A program made the translations under genes and the position numbers. The notes beneath the pieces were generated by a model. The model was not told where the DNA came from. It did no database searches and saw nothing but the letters and a program-made list of their open reading frames with translations. From the NCBI RefSeq assembly GCF_007828865.1, contig NZ_VIVK01000001.1, forward strand, positions 2,294,001-2,358,000: 64,000 nt of DNA, written 5' to 3'. This DNA comes from Kribbella amoyensis. GTDB taxonomy: Bacteria; Actinomycetota; Actinomycetes; Propionibacteriales; Kribbellaceae. Below, in pieces: positions 35,078 to 46,836 of this stretch (positions within the stretch are counted from its first letter, which is position 1; each line of letters starts with the position of its first letter).

Positions 35078-35284
35078 TCAAACGGCCCGTACGGACACCA
35101 GCGTCGCGCCGAGGTCGCGGATCTTTCCCAACAGCCCGTGGAGTTCGGCTTGGTCGGCTACCTCGCCTCGCAGGGTTGTGGTGCCGTCGGGTTCTTTGGT
35201 GAGGGTGAGGCCTTCGAACCAGGTCGACCAGTGGTCGTCGAGGTGGCCTTGGACGGTGAGTTCGTAGTGGGCCGGGGGGTTCAT
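35078..35284 (-). CDS. Small conserved actinobacterial protein, unknown function
   Basis: A 68-residue protein (MNPPAHYELTVQGHLDD...). It looks like a small beta-alpha-beta domain: HWSTWFEGLTLTKEPDG, then TTLRGEVADQAELHGLLGKIRDLGATLVSV. Similar short proteins with the DQAELHGLL block occur widely in actinobacteria next to transporters and regulators, but no function is known to me. The start overlaps the upstream stop by 4 bp (ATGA), making it the last gene of a coupled three-gene operon. Confidence 0.8.
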   Translation of the reverse strand: MNPPAHYELTVQGHLDDHWSTWFEGLTLTKEPDGTTTLRGEVADQAELHGLLGKIRDLGATLVSVRAV

Positions 35285-35958
35285 TGCGGGGTTGCCTCTG
35301 CTGTACGGGTCTGGGTGGTGCGGCGAGGTTTCGGGCGGCGGATGATCCACTCGGCTACTGCGGCGTTGATGAGCCAGCCTGAGCTGACGGAGACGGCGGT
35401 GCTCAGCTCGCTCGTGCCCAGGACGGCTTCGCCGATCCCCTGGGTGAGGACCTGGGTGCCGGCGCCGAGGGCGAGGGCGTACGCCCGGATCATCCAGGCT
35501 CGGTGGGCGGGGATGTCGCGGCGACGGATGGCCGCGAAGCCGAGGACGAGGTCGGCCGCGGTCGCAGTGCTGACCACGAGCCGGACTGCCCAGAGGAGGT
35601 CGCCGCCGGGTGCGCCGGTGTAGAACAGCGTCATCCACAAGCCGGAGAGCGCAACGAACAGTCCTGCGGGAACCAGTACCCGGCCAGCCCTTCGGTGCCA
35701 CGCGGGGTGGCGACGGCGCAGGCGGGCGGAGAACTGAAGGGCTCCACCGAGTGCGTAGAACGCTGCGCCGAGGACGTGGACGACTACGGGGATCGGCGAT
35801 GCGTCGACGCGGGGGTTGGTCGGGAGGGTCTGCGGGCCGCCGGCGAGCTCGATCAGGCGGAGGGTTCCGGAGACGAGCGGGATGATGCTGAGGAGCACCA
35901 GGGCGGCCGGTACTCCCCAGCTCGATCCCGGCCGATGCGCGCTGGCCGACGTGGTCAT
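35281..35958 (-). CDS. DUF2306-like integral membrane protein
   Basis: A 225-residue protein with about six helices. It contains LRLIELAGGP, then PIPVVVHVLGAAFYALGGALQF and RRRHPAWHRRAGRVLVPAGL, and RRRDIPAHRAWMIRAYAL, a pattern of His/Arg at helix ends typical of DUF2306. Such proteins may bind heme or quinone through these His residues, but this is not established. The start at 35958 overlaps the upstream gene by 4 bp (ATGA) and its own stop overlaps the small downstream gene the same way. Confidence 0.8.
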   Translation of the reverse strand: MTTSASAHRPGSSWGVPAALVLLSIIPLVSGTLRLIELAGGPQTLPTNPRVDASPIPVVVHVLGAAFYALGGALQFSARLRRRHPAWHRRAGRVLVPAGLFVALSGLWMTLFYTGAPGGDLLWAVRLVVSTATAADLVLGFAAIRRRDIPAHRAWMIRAYALALGAGTQVLTQGIGEAVLGTSELSTAVSVSSGWLINAAVAEWIIRRPKPRRTTQTRTAEATPQ

Positions 35959-36635
35959 TCGGCGCTCGCTGTGGTGACGGCGGGGGAAGTGATCGGCTGC
36001 GGGGCGCTGATGTGCGTCGAACGCCAGAGGGAGAGGCCGAGGCCGATCATGGCGATGCTGTTGGGGTACGCGAGCACGCGGTCCGCCATGTGCGGCAGCA
36101 GCGGCATCGCCAGGGTCGCTACGGACGCGAAGGCGAGGAGCAAGGCGGCCCAGCGGGCGAGTACGCCGGCACGGTAGAGGGCGATGCCGAAGACGAGGCC
36201 GCCGGCCAGGTAGGTGAAGCCGGAGACCTGGACCGCGGTCTGCATCGGGCCGATGTCGCCCTGGGTGGTGCCCTCCGACGCGAAGGCGAGGAAGTCGCTG
36301 ACGTAGCCGGGGGCGGTTTCCGCGACGGTCGGGAGGACGTACGCGCCGACGAAGGCGATGCTGAGGATGACGAGGTAGCCGGCGCTGAACAGGAGATAGC
36401 CGAGCAGCCCGAGGACGCCGGTCTGCCGCACCTGGCGCAGGTACATCCCGGTGATGCCGGCGAGGGCGAGGGCGGCCATCAGCACCTTCATCGAGTTCCG
36501 GATGACCCATTCGGTCGTGCTGACCGAGCTGACCACCATGTGCGGGTGGTTGATCTGCACGCTGATGAAGAGCAGTCCGGCGGCGACCGCGGCGAGGCCG
36601 GCGGCCCGGCTGAGTGTGGTGGGCGTGATGGTCAT
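35955..36635 (-). CDS. Six-helix membrane protein, first gene of LuxR-linked operon
   Basis: A 226-residue protein with six hydrophobic helices (for example SRAAGLAAVAAGLLFISVQI and GVLGLLGYLLFSAGYLVILSIAF). No catalytic motif or known family was recognised; similar proteins are often annotated as hypothetical beside LuxR regulators. ATG at 36635 follows GGAGGA by seven bases; a 40-codon upstream extension overlaps the space behind the regulator gene and lacks support. The 4-bp overlap with the next gene shows coupled translation. Confidence 0.75.
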   Translation of the reverse strand: MTITPTTLSRAAGLAAVAAGLLFISVQINHPHMVVSSVSTTEWVIRNSMKVLMAALALAGITGMYLRQVRQTGVLGLLGYLLFSAGYLVILSIAFVGAYVLPTVAETAPGYVSDFLAFASEGTTQGDIGPMQTAVQVSGFTYLAGGLVFGIALYRAGVLARWAALLLAFASVATLAMPLLPHMADRVLAYPNSIAMIGLGLSLWRSTHISAPQPITSPAVTTASAE

Positions 36636-36729
36636 GGCTGGTTCCTCCGCTCGGTCCGAGGCGGTTCCCCCGGGAATACCTGGAACGTAGGCAGCGACTT
36701 GGTGAGCGGGCGTCACCAGATGATGTGAT

Positions 36730-39441
36730 TCAGAGCAGTCCGTGCTCGCGGGCACGGCGTACGGCGGCGGTGCGGGTATTGACGTCGAGCTTGGTGAAGA
36801 TGCGCTTGGTGTGCGTGCGCAGGGTGTTGACCGAGACGTACAGCCGGCGGGCGATCTCCGGCCCGGTCAGCTCACTGTCGAGCAACCGGAGCACCTCCAA
36901 CTCCCGCTGACTCAACGGATCGACCAGAGGCTGCTGCGTCGGTACCGAGGAGGGCGCGTCCACCCGGTCGAGGAGTTTGCGTGCGTACGTCCGCGCGACC
37001 TCGCCGTATTCGTCGGGCTCGCGGACTGCGGCTGCGTCGCGCAGCAACGCCAGCATCGGTTCGCCCTCGTCCAGGTACAGCCGTACGTAGCTGTCCGGCT
37101 CCGGTGCTTCGGCAAGGGCTCGACCGAGTACGGCAAGCGCAGCGGGCAGATCACCGGAGCCGTGGTGAGCAAGGGCCTGCAGTACCCGGATCTCGAGCAC
37201 ACTGCCGTCCCGTGCTGCGTCGACGGCCGCCGTGTGAAGCCGTTCGAGCAACGTCAGCACGGAAGACAGCTCCGGACGACCAGAGGCAAGCAGCAGGCGT
37301 ACGAGCGTCAGGTGCTCGTACTCGTGCAGGTAGTCGGGCTCGTCGTCCACCGTGAGCCCTCTGTCGTCGGCCCACGCTGTCGCCGCTTCCAGGGAACCAT
37401 CGACGATGTGGAACCGTGCCCTGGTCGCCGCGATCGGACGGAGTTCGGGGTAGAACCCACGTCGGTACAGCGGTTCGCCCTCGTCTAGCAGCCGTACCGC
37501 GCTCGCGTAGTCCCCAACGGCAGCGCGTACTTGGGCGCTCACGACGTACCACCGGTACCGGTTCTCGGTGATAGAGCTGCGCTCACGGAGTACCCGGGCG
37601 GTCTCCAGGTGGTCCTCGGCGTCGGCCAGCTCACCGAGTTCGCGGTCGAGCTCGGCCAGTCCGACGTGCAGATCCGCCGTGGCCCGCGGATACGGCTCGC
37701 CGTTGCTCGTCGCCGACTGCAGTGCTTGTTCGTGGAGACGACGGGCGCGGCTGGGTCGACCGGCGGTGACCCACATGTCGGCGAGGACGACGGTGGTGTC
37801 CAGTTCGTCCACCAGGTTCCCCGCGGCATGCAGGGCGCGCACTGCTTGGCCGAACGTGGACAGCCCTTCTCGGACATCACCAGCCGCCCACGCAGCCAGA
37901 CCGAGGAGCCCGAACCCTGCACCGCGGATGAAGTGGTCGTCCGGTCCAGCCTGGTCGAGTGCACTCCGCGCATGGCGGACGGTGCCGGGGACGTCGCGCC
38001 GTGCTTGGGCCAGTGCTGCACGGAAGACCGCGATTGTCGCGGGAGCGGTACGCAGGTCCTCCGTATCCGCCCACGCTGCCCTGATCGCCTGGTCGCGAGC
38101 ACCGGCTTCCAGCGCGGCTTCGGCGTCGTCGAGCCTGGCGTCGGCACCGTCGAGATCACCGGTCATCAGCAGCGACCACCCGGAGAACGCGCTGAGCACC
38201 GGACTGCGCCGCCGGACGGGGTCAGGCAAAGCGCTCAACCAGGTCAGCATGAGGACGTCCTGCCGATTCCGGCGCACGGTGGGGATTGCCTGCTCCACCA
38301 GGTACCCCGCGCGCTCGAAGTCCTCCGCCTCGAACGCGTGCCGCACAGCGTCCTCGGCGTAGCAGTGCGCGGAGTACCAGTCGCTGGCGCGTCGGTGCAG
38401 CTGCCGCGGCTGGTCGGGGTGCTGGGCGAGTAGGCGGACGCGGAGTACGTCGGCGAAGAGGTGGTGATAGCGGTACCAGGTCCGCTGGTCGTCCAGCGGT
38501 ACGAGGAAGAGGTTGCTGCCCTCCAACGCGGCCAGAGTCCGTCCGCCATCGGTACGGCCGGTGAGGGCGTCGCAGAGGGCACCGGTGAGCTTGTCGAGGA
38601 CCGCGGTCCGCAGGAGGAAGTCGTGGACGCTGTCGGTCTGCTGCGCGAGCACTTCGTCGACGAGGTAGTCGATGACGAACCGGTTGCTGCCGGTGAACGC
38701 ATCGATGAAGCGGGCGACCTCACCACGTTGCGGGAGGCCGCGCAGCGAGAGCGCGGCGAGTTGGAGGCCAGCCGCCCATCCCTCGGTGCGCTGTTCGAGC
38801 GCGTGCACGTCGTCGGTGGTGAGATCCAGGCCCATCGCCCGCGTGAAGAACTGCTCGGCCTCATCCGGAGTGAACCGGAGGTCAGCAGCGCGTACCTCGG
38901 TGAGCTGGCCGCGGGTCCGCAGCCGAGCGAGCGGCAGCGGCGGATCGGAGCGGGTGGTCATCAGCAGGTGCACCTGGTCGGGCAGGTGGTCGAGGAGGAA
39001 CCCGACCGCCTCGTGAACCTCGGCCGCCGCGATGACGTGATAGTCGTCGAGGACGAGTACCCATTGCTGCCCGGGAGGGTCCTCCACCGCCCGAGTGACG
39101 TCGTTGACCAACGCGGCCAGGTCGGTCGAAGTCTGCGGGGCCACGTCGAGACCGACAGACCCGAGCGCGGCGATCACATGGGCCAGCAGGCGCGTCAGGT
39201 CGTTGTCACCGTCGTCGAGCGAGACCCACCCGACCCGGGCCTCGGGTCGCCGCTGGTCGAGTCCCGCGAGCCAATCGGCCAGCAGCGTGGTCTTCCCGAA
39301 CCCGGCCGGCGCGGAAACGAGCGTCAGCCGCTGGTGCGGATCGAGCGTCTCGTCGACCAGCGCGACCAGCCGGGGGCGCGCGACCAGTTGCCGGCGGCGG
39401 GCCGGCGCGAACAGCTTCGTGGCGAGCACCGGAGTCGACAC
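36730..39441 (-). CDS. MalT-type ATP-dependent LuxR-family transcriptional activator
   Basis: A large regulator of 903 residues. The STAND ATPase part has P-loop APAGFGKTT (44-52) and Walker B-like VLVLDDYHVI, with TRSDPPLPLARLR as the sensor. The middle is a helical TPR-like scaffold (about 420-800). The C terminus is a LuxR helix-turn-helix (PLSQRELEVLRLLDSELTGPEIA, then VNTLRTHTKRIFTKLDV). These proteins bind an inducer, assemble with ATP and activate promoters. It lies 94 bp upstream of, and on the same strand as, a three-gene membrane operon that may be its target. Start GTG at 39441; the inducer is unknown. Confidence 0.93.
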   Translation of the reverse strand: MSTPVLATKLFAPARRRQLVARPRLVALVDETLDPHQRLTLVSAPAGFGKTTLLADWLAGLDQRRPEARVGWVSLDDGDNDLTRLLAHVIAALGSVGLDVAPQTSTDLAALVNDVTRAVEDPPGQQWVLVLDDYHVIAAAEVHEAVGFLLDHLPDQVHLLMTTRSDPPLPLARLRTRGQLTEVRAADLRFTPDEAEQFFTRAMGLDLTTDDVHALEQRTEGWAAGLQLAALSLRGLPQRGEVARFIDAFTGSNRFVIDYLVDEVLAQQTDSVHDFLLRTAVLDKLTGALCDALTGRTDGGRTLAALEGSNLFLVPLDDQRTWYRYHHLFADVLRVRLLAQHPDQPRQLHRRASDWYSAHCYAEDAVRHAFEAEDFERAGYLVEQAIPTVRRNRQDVLMLTWLSALPDPVRRRSPVLSAFSGWSLLMTGDLDGADARLDDAEAALEAGARDQAIRAAWADTEDLRTAPATIAVFRAALAQARRDVPGTVRHARSALDQAGPDDHFIRGAGFGLLGLAAWAAGDVREGLSTFGQAVRALHAAGNLVDELDTTVVLADMWVTAGRPSRARRLHEQALQSATSNGEPYPRATADLHVGLAELDRELGELADAEDHLETARVLRERSSITENRYRWYVVSAQVRAAVGDYASAVRLLDEGEPLYRRGFYPELRPIAATRARFHIVDGSLEAATAWADDRGLTVDDEPDYLHEYEHLTLVRLLLASGRPELSSVLTLLERLHTAAVDAARDGSVLEIRVLQALAHHGSGDLPAALAVLGRALAEAPEPDSYVRLYLDEGEPMLALLRDAAAVREPDEYGEVARTYARKLLDRVDAPSSVPTQQPLVDPLSQRELEVLRLLDSELTGPEIARRLYVSVNTLRTHTKRIFTKLDVNTRTAAVRRAREHGLL

Positions 39442-39493
39442 CCTCGGATCATAAGCGCCCCGGAGCAGAACCCTCGCTGACTAGGCTGACCGA

Positions 39494-39949
39494 ATGACCC
39501 CATCGGCCTGCTGGTTCTGCGGCGACCAGGCAACGCCCGGCCACCAAGCCCGAACCGGCGTCCACCGCGACCCCGAGGACCAGTTCCTCGGCCTCCGCCG
39601 AGAGTGGAAAGCCACCTGGGTCGACGTCCCCCGCTGCCGCCGCTGCCGAATCGGCCACGAGATCGACAAGGTGGTCAAGTACGTCCTGATCGCCTCGGCC
39701 GCGGTCACCGGCCTCATGCTCCTGGCTTGGACCGCCAGCAGACTCGGCGGCGAAGCCTGGGCCGACGAATGGCAGCTCGTTCTCCCGGTCCTGTGGACGA
39801 TCCTGTGGCTCGTGCTGTGGCGAGCCATCCGCACGAGCCGGATCCCGTGGAACCGCCTCGCCCCGAAGCCCGAGAAGCACGCCCGCGAACACCCGGCGAT
39901 ACAACAGCTGGTCGAAGACGGCTGGGAAAACCGCGAGGGCGGCTACTAA
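39494..39949 (+). CDS. Small membrane protein with zinc-ribbon N terminus
   Basis: A 151-residue protein. The N terminus has CWFCGD and RCRRCRIGHE, two CxxC pairs about 35 residues apart that could bind zinc. Two hydrophobic helices follow (YVLIASAAVTGLMLLAW and VLPVLWTILWLVLW), then a charged tail. The family is unknown; the zinc binding is inferred. Divergent from the MalT-like regulator, 52 bp between starts. Confidence 0.7.
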   Translation: MTPSACWFCGDQATPGHQARTGVHRDPEDQFLGLRREWKATWVDVPRCRRCRIGHEIDKVVKYVLIASAAVTGLMLLAWTASRLGGEAWADEWQLVLPVLWTILWLVLWRAIRTSRIPWNRLAPKPEKHAREHPAIQQLVEDGWENREGGY

Positions 39950-39960
39950 CGCGGCGCTAG

Positions 39961-42918
<2,958 letters not shown>

Positions 42919-42928
42919 CCCTGAGCGC

Positions 42929-42963
42929 GAACACCCCCACGCTGTCCCGACGTGGGGGTGTTC
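42929..42963 (+). terminator. Terminator of the beta-galactosidase gene
   Basis: 13-bp perfect stem GAACACCCCCACG / CGTGGGGGTGTTC with a 9-nt loop, 10 bp after the stop codon. Confidence 0.8.
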
Positions 42964-43020
42964 GTCTGTCCGGGGAACGGGCTTGACCCTCGAGTTGCTC
43001 GAAGCCCCAGGATCGGCGGC

Positions 43021-43521
43021 ATGCAGACCACTACCGATCCCGTCATGCAGGAGATCACCGAAGCCGTCCAGCTCGCGCACGCGGGTGATTCCGCGACTGC
43101 GCGTGACCGTCTCCTGGCGGTCTGGCGCGAGCTGGGCCCGACCGGCGACGCGCTGCACCGATGCAGCCTGGCCCACTACCTCGCGGATCTGTACGAGGAT
43201 CCCGCCGAGGCGCTGGTGTGGGACGTGCGCGCGCTGGACGCCGCGGACTCGCTCACCGACGCCCGCGCTCAGCAGCACACCGCGGGACTGCAGGTGGCCG
43301 CGTTCTACCCGTCGCTCCACCTCAACCTGGCGGACAATTTCCGCCGTCTCGGGTCCTTCGCGGCCGCCGCCGACCAGCTCGCGCAGGCTCGGGAGCGGCT
43401 CGACGCGTTGCCTGACGACGAGTACGGCCAGCTCATCGGGCGGATAATCACCGAGGTCGCCGAAGCCGTCGAAGAACGCTCCACGACCCGCCGGCCGTCC
43501 GCGCCGGGGGTAAGTGGTTGA
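43021..43521 (+). CDS. Helical-repeat (TPR-like) protein, unknown function
   Basis: A soluble protein of 166 residues composed of helix pairs: ITEAVQLAHAGDSATARDRLLAVW, LAHYLADLYEDPAEALVWDVRALDAAD, then LHLNLADNFRRLGSFAAAADQLAQARERL. This is typical of TPR scaffold proteins in actinobacteria, without an effector domain. ATG at 43021 is chosen from the family-like start; an extension of 23 codons overlaps the terminator of the preceding gene. Partners unknown. Confidence 0.75.
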   Translation: MQTTTDPVMQEITEAVQLAHAGDSATARDRLLAVWRELGPTGDALHRCSLAHYLADLYEDPAEALVWDVRALDAADSLTDARAQQHTAGLQVAAFYPSLHLNLADNFRRLGSFAAAADQLAQARERLDALPDDEYGQLIGRIITEVAEAVEERSTTRRPSAPGVSG

Positions 43522-43548
43522 GCGGTCGACCATTGACCGCCGTGGGGT

Positions 43549-45561
43549 GTGTCGGCAGGCCCGACTAGGCTTCGTGTCGTGCCGGAGGCCTACGACCCGC
43601 TGACTGATCCCGCACCGGCGCACGACCTGCGCGCGGTGTTGCGGATCCGGGCGTTCCGGCGCCTGTGGATCGCGTTCGGGCTGTCCAGCCTCGGCGACTG
43701 GATCGGGCTGCTGGCGCTGACCGCGATGGCGCGGAACTTCGCCGGCGACGACTACCAGGCGGCGAACTTCGCGATCGGCGGCGTGCTGTTCCTGCGGGTG
43801 CTGCCCGCGCTGGTGATGGGTCCGGTGGCCGGCTGGGTCGCGGACCGGCTGGACCGGCGCTGGACGATGATCCTCGGCGACGTCATCCGGGCCGCGTTCT
43901 TCGTCACGATCCCGCTGGTCGGCACGCTCACCTGGTTGCTGGTGGCCACCGTGCTGATCGAGATCGTCAGCCTGGTCTGGGGCCCGGCCAAGGACGCCAG
44001 CGTGCCGAACCTGGTCCCCCGGCACCGGCTGGAGGCGGCGAACCAGCTCAGCCTGATCACGACGTACGGGTCGGCGCTGCCGGCCGCGGTCATCTTCACC
44101 GCGATCACCCTGGTCACCCGTAGCCTCGGCGACTTCTCCACCGACCTGGCCGTGTACGTGAACGCGGCCACCTTCCTGATCAGCGGGCTCGCGATCGTCT
44201 CGGTCGCGGAGATCGGCCGGGCCGTGCGCGAGCACGAGGAGCACCCGACGCTGTGGCGGACCATGGTCGAGGGCTGGTCGTACGTGACCAAGACCCCGGT
44301 CGTCCGCGGCCTCGTCGTCGGGATCTCCGGCGCGTTCGCGGCCGGCGCGGTGGTGATCGGCCTCGGCCGCACGTACGTCGAGGACCTGGACGCCGGCGAC
44401 CCCGGGTACGGCGTGCTGTTCGGCGCCGTCTTCGGTGGGCTCGCGCTGGGGATGGGGTTCGCGCCCCGCTTGTTCTCCGGGCTGTCGCGACGCCGGCTCT
44501 TCGCGGCCGGGCTGGTCGGTTCCGGGATCGGCCTGGCCGGGCTGGCGCTGATCCAGCAACTCGAGATCGCCACCATGATCGCGATCGTGCTCGGCTTCTG
44601 CGCGGGCGCGTCCTGGGTCTCCGGGTACACGCTGATCGGGCTCGAGGTGCCGGACGCGGTACGGGGCCGGACGTTCGCGTTCGTCCAGTCGGCGATCCGG
44701 ACCGTCCTCGCGCTCACGTTGGCGGTGGCGCCGTTCATCGCCGGTGCGATCGGCCGGCAGACCTGGTCGGTCGCGGGCCGGACGGTCAGCTACAACGGCG
44801 CCGCCCTGACCATGCTGATGGCCGCGGTCCTGGCCGGCGTGATCGGGCTGCTCGCCTGGCGGCAGATGGACGACCGCCCCGGCGTACCGTTCTGGCGCGA
44901 CGTCCGCCGCAGCTTCGGCAAGACGCCGGGCGTCTACCCGACCACGGGACTGTTCATCGCGCTCGAAGGCGGTGAGGGCGCGGGCAAGTCGACCCAGTCG
45001 GCCTTGCTGGTGAAGTGGCTGGAGGAGCACGGCCAGCACGTCCTGCTGACCCGTGAGCCAGGCGCCACCGACCTCGGCAAGACGCTGCGGGAGATCGTGC
45101 TCGACCCGGCCACCGGCGACATCTCGCACCGGGCCGAGGCGCTGATCTACGCCGCCGACAAGGCCGAGCACGTCGACTCGGTGATCAAGCCGGCATTGAA
45201 GGCCGGCACCGTCGTCATCACCGATCGGTACGTCGACTCCGCCCTCGCGTACCAGGGGTCCGGGCGCGACCTGGAGCTGTCCGACGTGGAGCGGGTGAAC
45301 CGCTGGGCCACCGAGGATCTCCGGCCGAACCTGACCATCCTGCTCGACCTGCCGCCGAAGAGCGGGCTCGGCCGGTTCGAGGAGCGGGACCGGATCGAGT
45401 CGCAGTCCGCCGCCTTCCACGAGCGGGTCCGGGCCGCGTTCCTGGAGCTGGCGGCCGCCGAGCCACAGCACTACCTGGTGCTGGACGCGACCCAGGGCCG
45501 GGCCGAGATCGCCACCCAGATCCAGGCCCGCTTGCTGCCGATGCTGCCGAAGGTGGGGTAG
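43549..45561 (+). CDS. tmk: MFS-type membrane module fused to thymidylate kinase
   Basis: A fusion of 670 residues. Residues about 25-445 form a 10-12-helix MFS_3-like transporter module. Residues about 465-670 are a complete thymidylate kinase: P-loop EGGEGAGKS (473-481), TREPGATDLG, DRYVDSALAYQG and a LID region (RFEERDRIESQ). The kinase makes dTDP from dTMP. Streptomyces has the same fusion, so it is not an assembly error. GTG at 43549 or 43579 could be the start. The stop is 6 bp before holB, so both are co-transcribed. Whether the membrane half transports anything is unknown. Confidence 0.92.
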   Translation: MSAGPTRLRVVPEAYDPLTDPAPAHDLRAVLRIRAFRRLWIAFGLSSLGDWIGLLALTAMARNFAGDDYQAANFAIGGVLFLRVLPALVMGPVAGWVADRLDRRWTMILGDVIRAAFFVTIPLVGTLTWLLVATVLIEIVSLVWGPAKDASVPNLVPRHRLEAANQLSLITTYGSALPAAVIFTAITLVTRSLGDFSTDLAVYVNAATFLISGLAIVSVAEIGRAVREHEEHPTLWRTMVEGWSYVTKTPVVRGLVVGISGAFAAGAVVIGLGRTYVEDLDAGDPGYGVLFGAVFGGLALGMGFAPRLFSGLSRRRLFAAGLVGSGIGLAGLALIQQLEIATMIAIVLGFCAGASWVSGYTLIGLEVPDAVRGRTFAFVQSAIRTVLALTLAVAPFIAGAIGRQTWSVAGRTVSYNGAALTMLMAAVLAGVIGLLAWRQMDDRPGVPFWRDVRRSFGKTPGVYPTTGLFIALEGGEGAGKSTQSALLVKWLEEHGQHVLLTREPGATDLGKTLREIVLDPATGDISHRAEALIYAADKAEHVDSVIKPALKAGTVVITDRYVDSALAYQGSGRDLELSDVERVNRWATEDLRPNLTILLDLPPKSGLGRFEERDRIESQSAAFHERVRAAFLELAAAEPQHYLVLDATQGRAEIATQIQARLLPMLPKVG

Positions 45562-45567
45562 GGCCCG

Positions 45568-46737
45568 ATGACCGTGTGGGACGACCTGGTCGGCCAGGAG
45601 CCGGCCGTCGCGGTACTGCGGCGCGCGGTCGAGGGGGCGTCCGCCCGGCTGCGCGGCGAGAGCGGCGCGGCCACGGCCGGAATGACGCACGCCTGGTTGA
45701 TCACCGGACCACCCGGCTCCGGCCGGTCGAACGCGGGCCGCGCCTTCGCCGCCGCGCTGCAGTGCGCGAACGACGGCTGCGGCGAGTGCCCCGAGTGCCG
45801 TACGGCGCTGAGCGGGGCGCACCCGGACGTCTCACTGATCCGTACCGAGTTGTTGTCGATCCGCGTCGGCGAGATCCGCGAACTGATCCGGCGGGCCGCC
45901 ATGAGCCCGACCCGGGGCCGCTGGCAGGTGATGGTGGTCGAGGACGCGGACCGGCTCACCGAGCAGGCCGCCGACGCGTTGCTGAAGAGCATCGAGGAGC
46001 CTGCCCCGCGGACGGTCTGGGTGCTGTGCGCACCGACCGTCGAGGACGTCGTCCCGACGATCCGCTCGCGCTGCCGCCTGCTCGTCCTCCGCACGCCGCC
46101 GGTCGCCGCGATCGCGGAGATGCTGGTGAGCAAGGCCGGGATCGAGCCGCAGCTGGCCGGGTTCGCGGCGCGCGCGGCGCAGGGTCACATCGGCCGGGCG
46201 CGGGCGCTGGCCCGGGACGAGCAGGTGCGGAACAGGCGTACCAAGGTGTTGGACGTGCCGTTCGCCCTGCGTGACCTCGGGGCTTGCCTGTCCGCGGCGC
46301 AGCAGTTGGTCGAAGCCGCGAAGGAGGAGGCCAAGGCCAGTACGGCCGCGGTCGACGAGCGGGAGAAGTCCGAGCTGGAGCAGGCGCTCGGCGTCGGGAC
46401 GAAGGGCGCCAAACCCCGTGAAGCCGCCGCGGCGGTGAAGGAGCTCGAGGAGCAGCAGAAGGCCCGGGCGAAGCGGTGGGAACGTGACGTGCTCGACCGG
46501 TCACTGGTCGACATGATGGCGTTGTACCGGGACGTGCTCGTGCTGCAGACCGGCGCCGGGACCGAGCTGATCAACGCCGAACTGCACAAGAACGTCGAGC
46601 AGTTGGCCGGTCGCACCACCCCCGAGCAGACGCTGCGCCGGATCGAAGCGCTGGCGGGCTGCCGGGAGGCGATCGAGGGCAACGTGGCACCGCTGCTCGC
46701 GCTCGAGGCGATGACGATCGCGCTGTTCGAGGGCTGA
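45568..46737 (+). CDS. holB: DNA polymerase III delta' subunit
   Basis: Clamp-loader subunit of 389 residues. The P-loop-like GPPGSGRS at 47-54 has Arg in place of the catalytic Lys, as expected for the non-ATPase delta' wrench. The SRC motif (IRSRC, 165-169) supplies the arginine finger, and a four-Cys zinc module (C66, C71, C74, C77) follows the P-loop. The C-terminal collar domain contains a charged coiled stretch (about 250-300). It helps load the sliding clamp at replication forks. Starts 6 bp after tmk. Confidence 0.95.
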   Translation: MTVWDDLVGQEPAVAVLRRAVEGASARLRGESGAATAGMTHAWLITGPPGSGRSNAGRAFAAALQCANDGCGECPECRTALSGAHPDVSLIRTELLSIRVGEIRELIRRAAMSPTRGRWQVMVVEDADRLTEQAADALLKSIEEPAPRTVWVLCAPTVEDVVPTIRSRCRLLVLRTPPVAAIAEMLVSKAGIEPQLAGFAARAAQGHIGRARALARDEQVRNRRTKVLDVPFALRDLGACLSAAQQLVEAAKEEAKASTAAVDEREKSELEQALGVGTKGAKPREAAAAVKELEEQQKARAKRWERDVLDRSLVDMMALYRDVLVLQTGAGTELINAELHKNVEQLAGRTTPEQTLRRIEALAGCREAIEGNVAPLLALEAMTIALFEG

Positions 46738-46836
46738 GACTCCCGTCTGGCGAGCGGACCGGTGTAACGCTGAGTGCCGCTGGGCCGATGAGGTGGCTGG
46801 CTGAACCACAGCCGTCCTTGGCCTCGAAGGAACTGC

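Noticed and set aside
43549..45561. tmk-MFS fusion as a sequencing error
   Set aside because: The frame is continuous without stop or frameshift, and the same fusion is known in Streptomyces.
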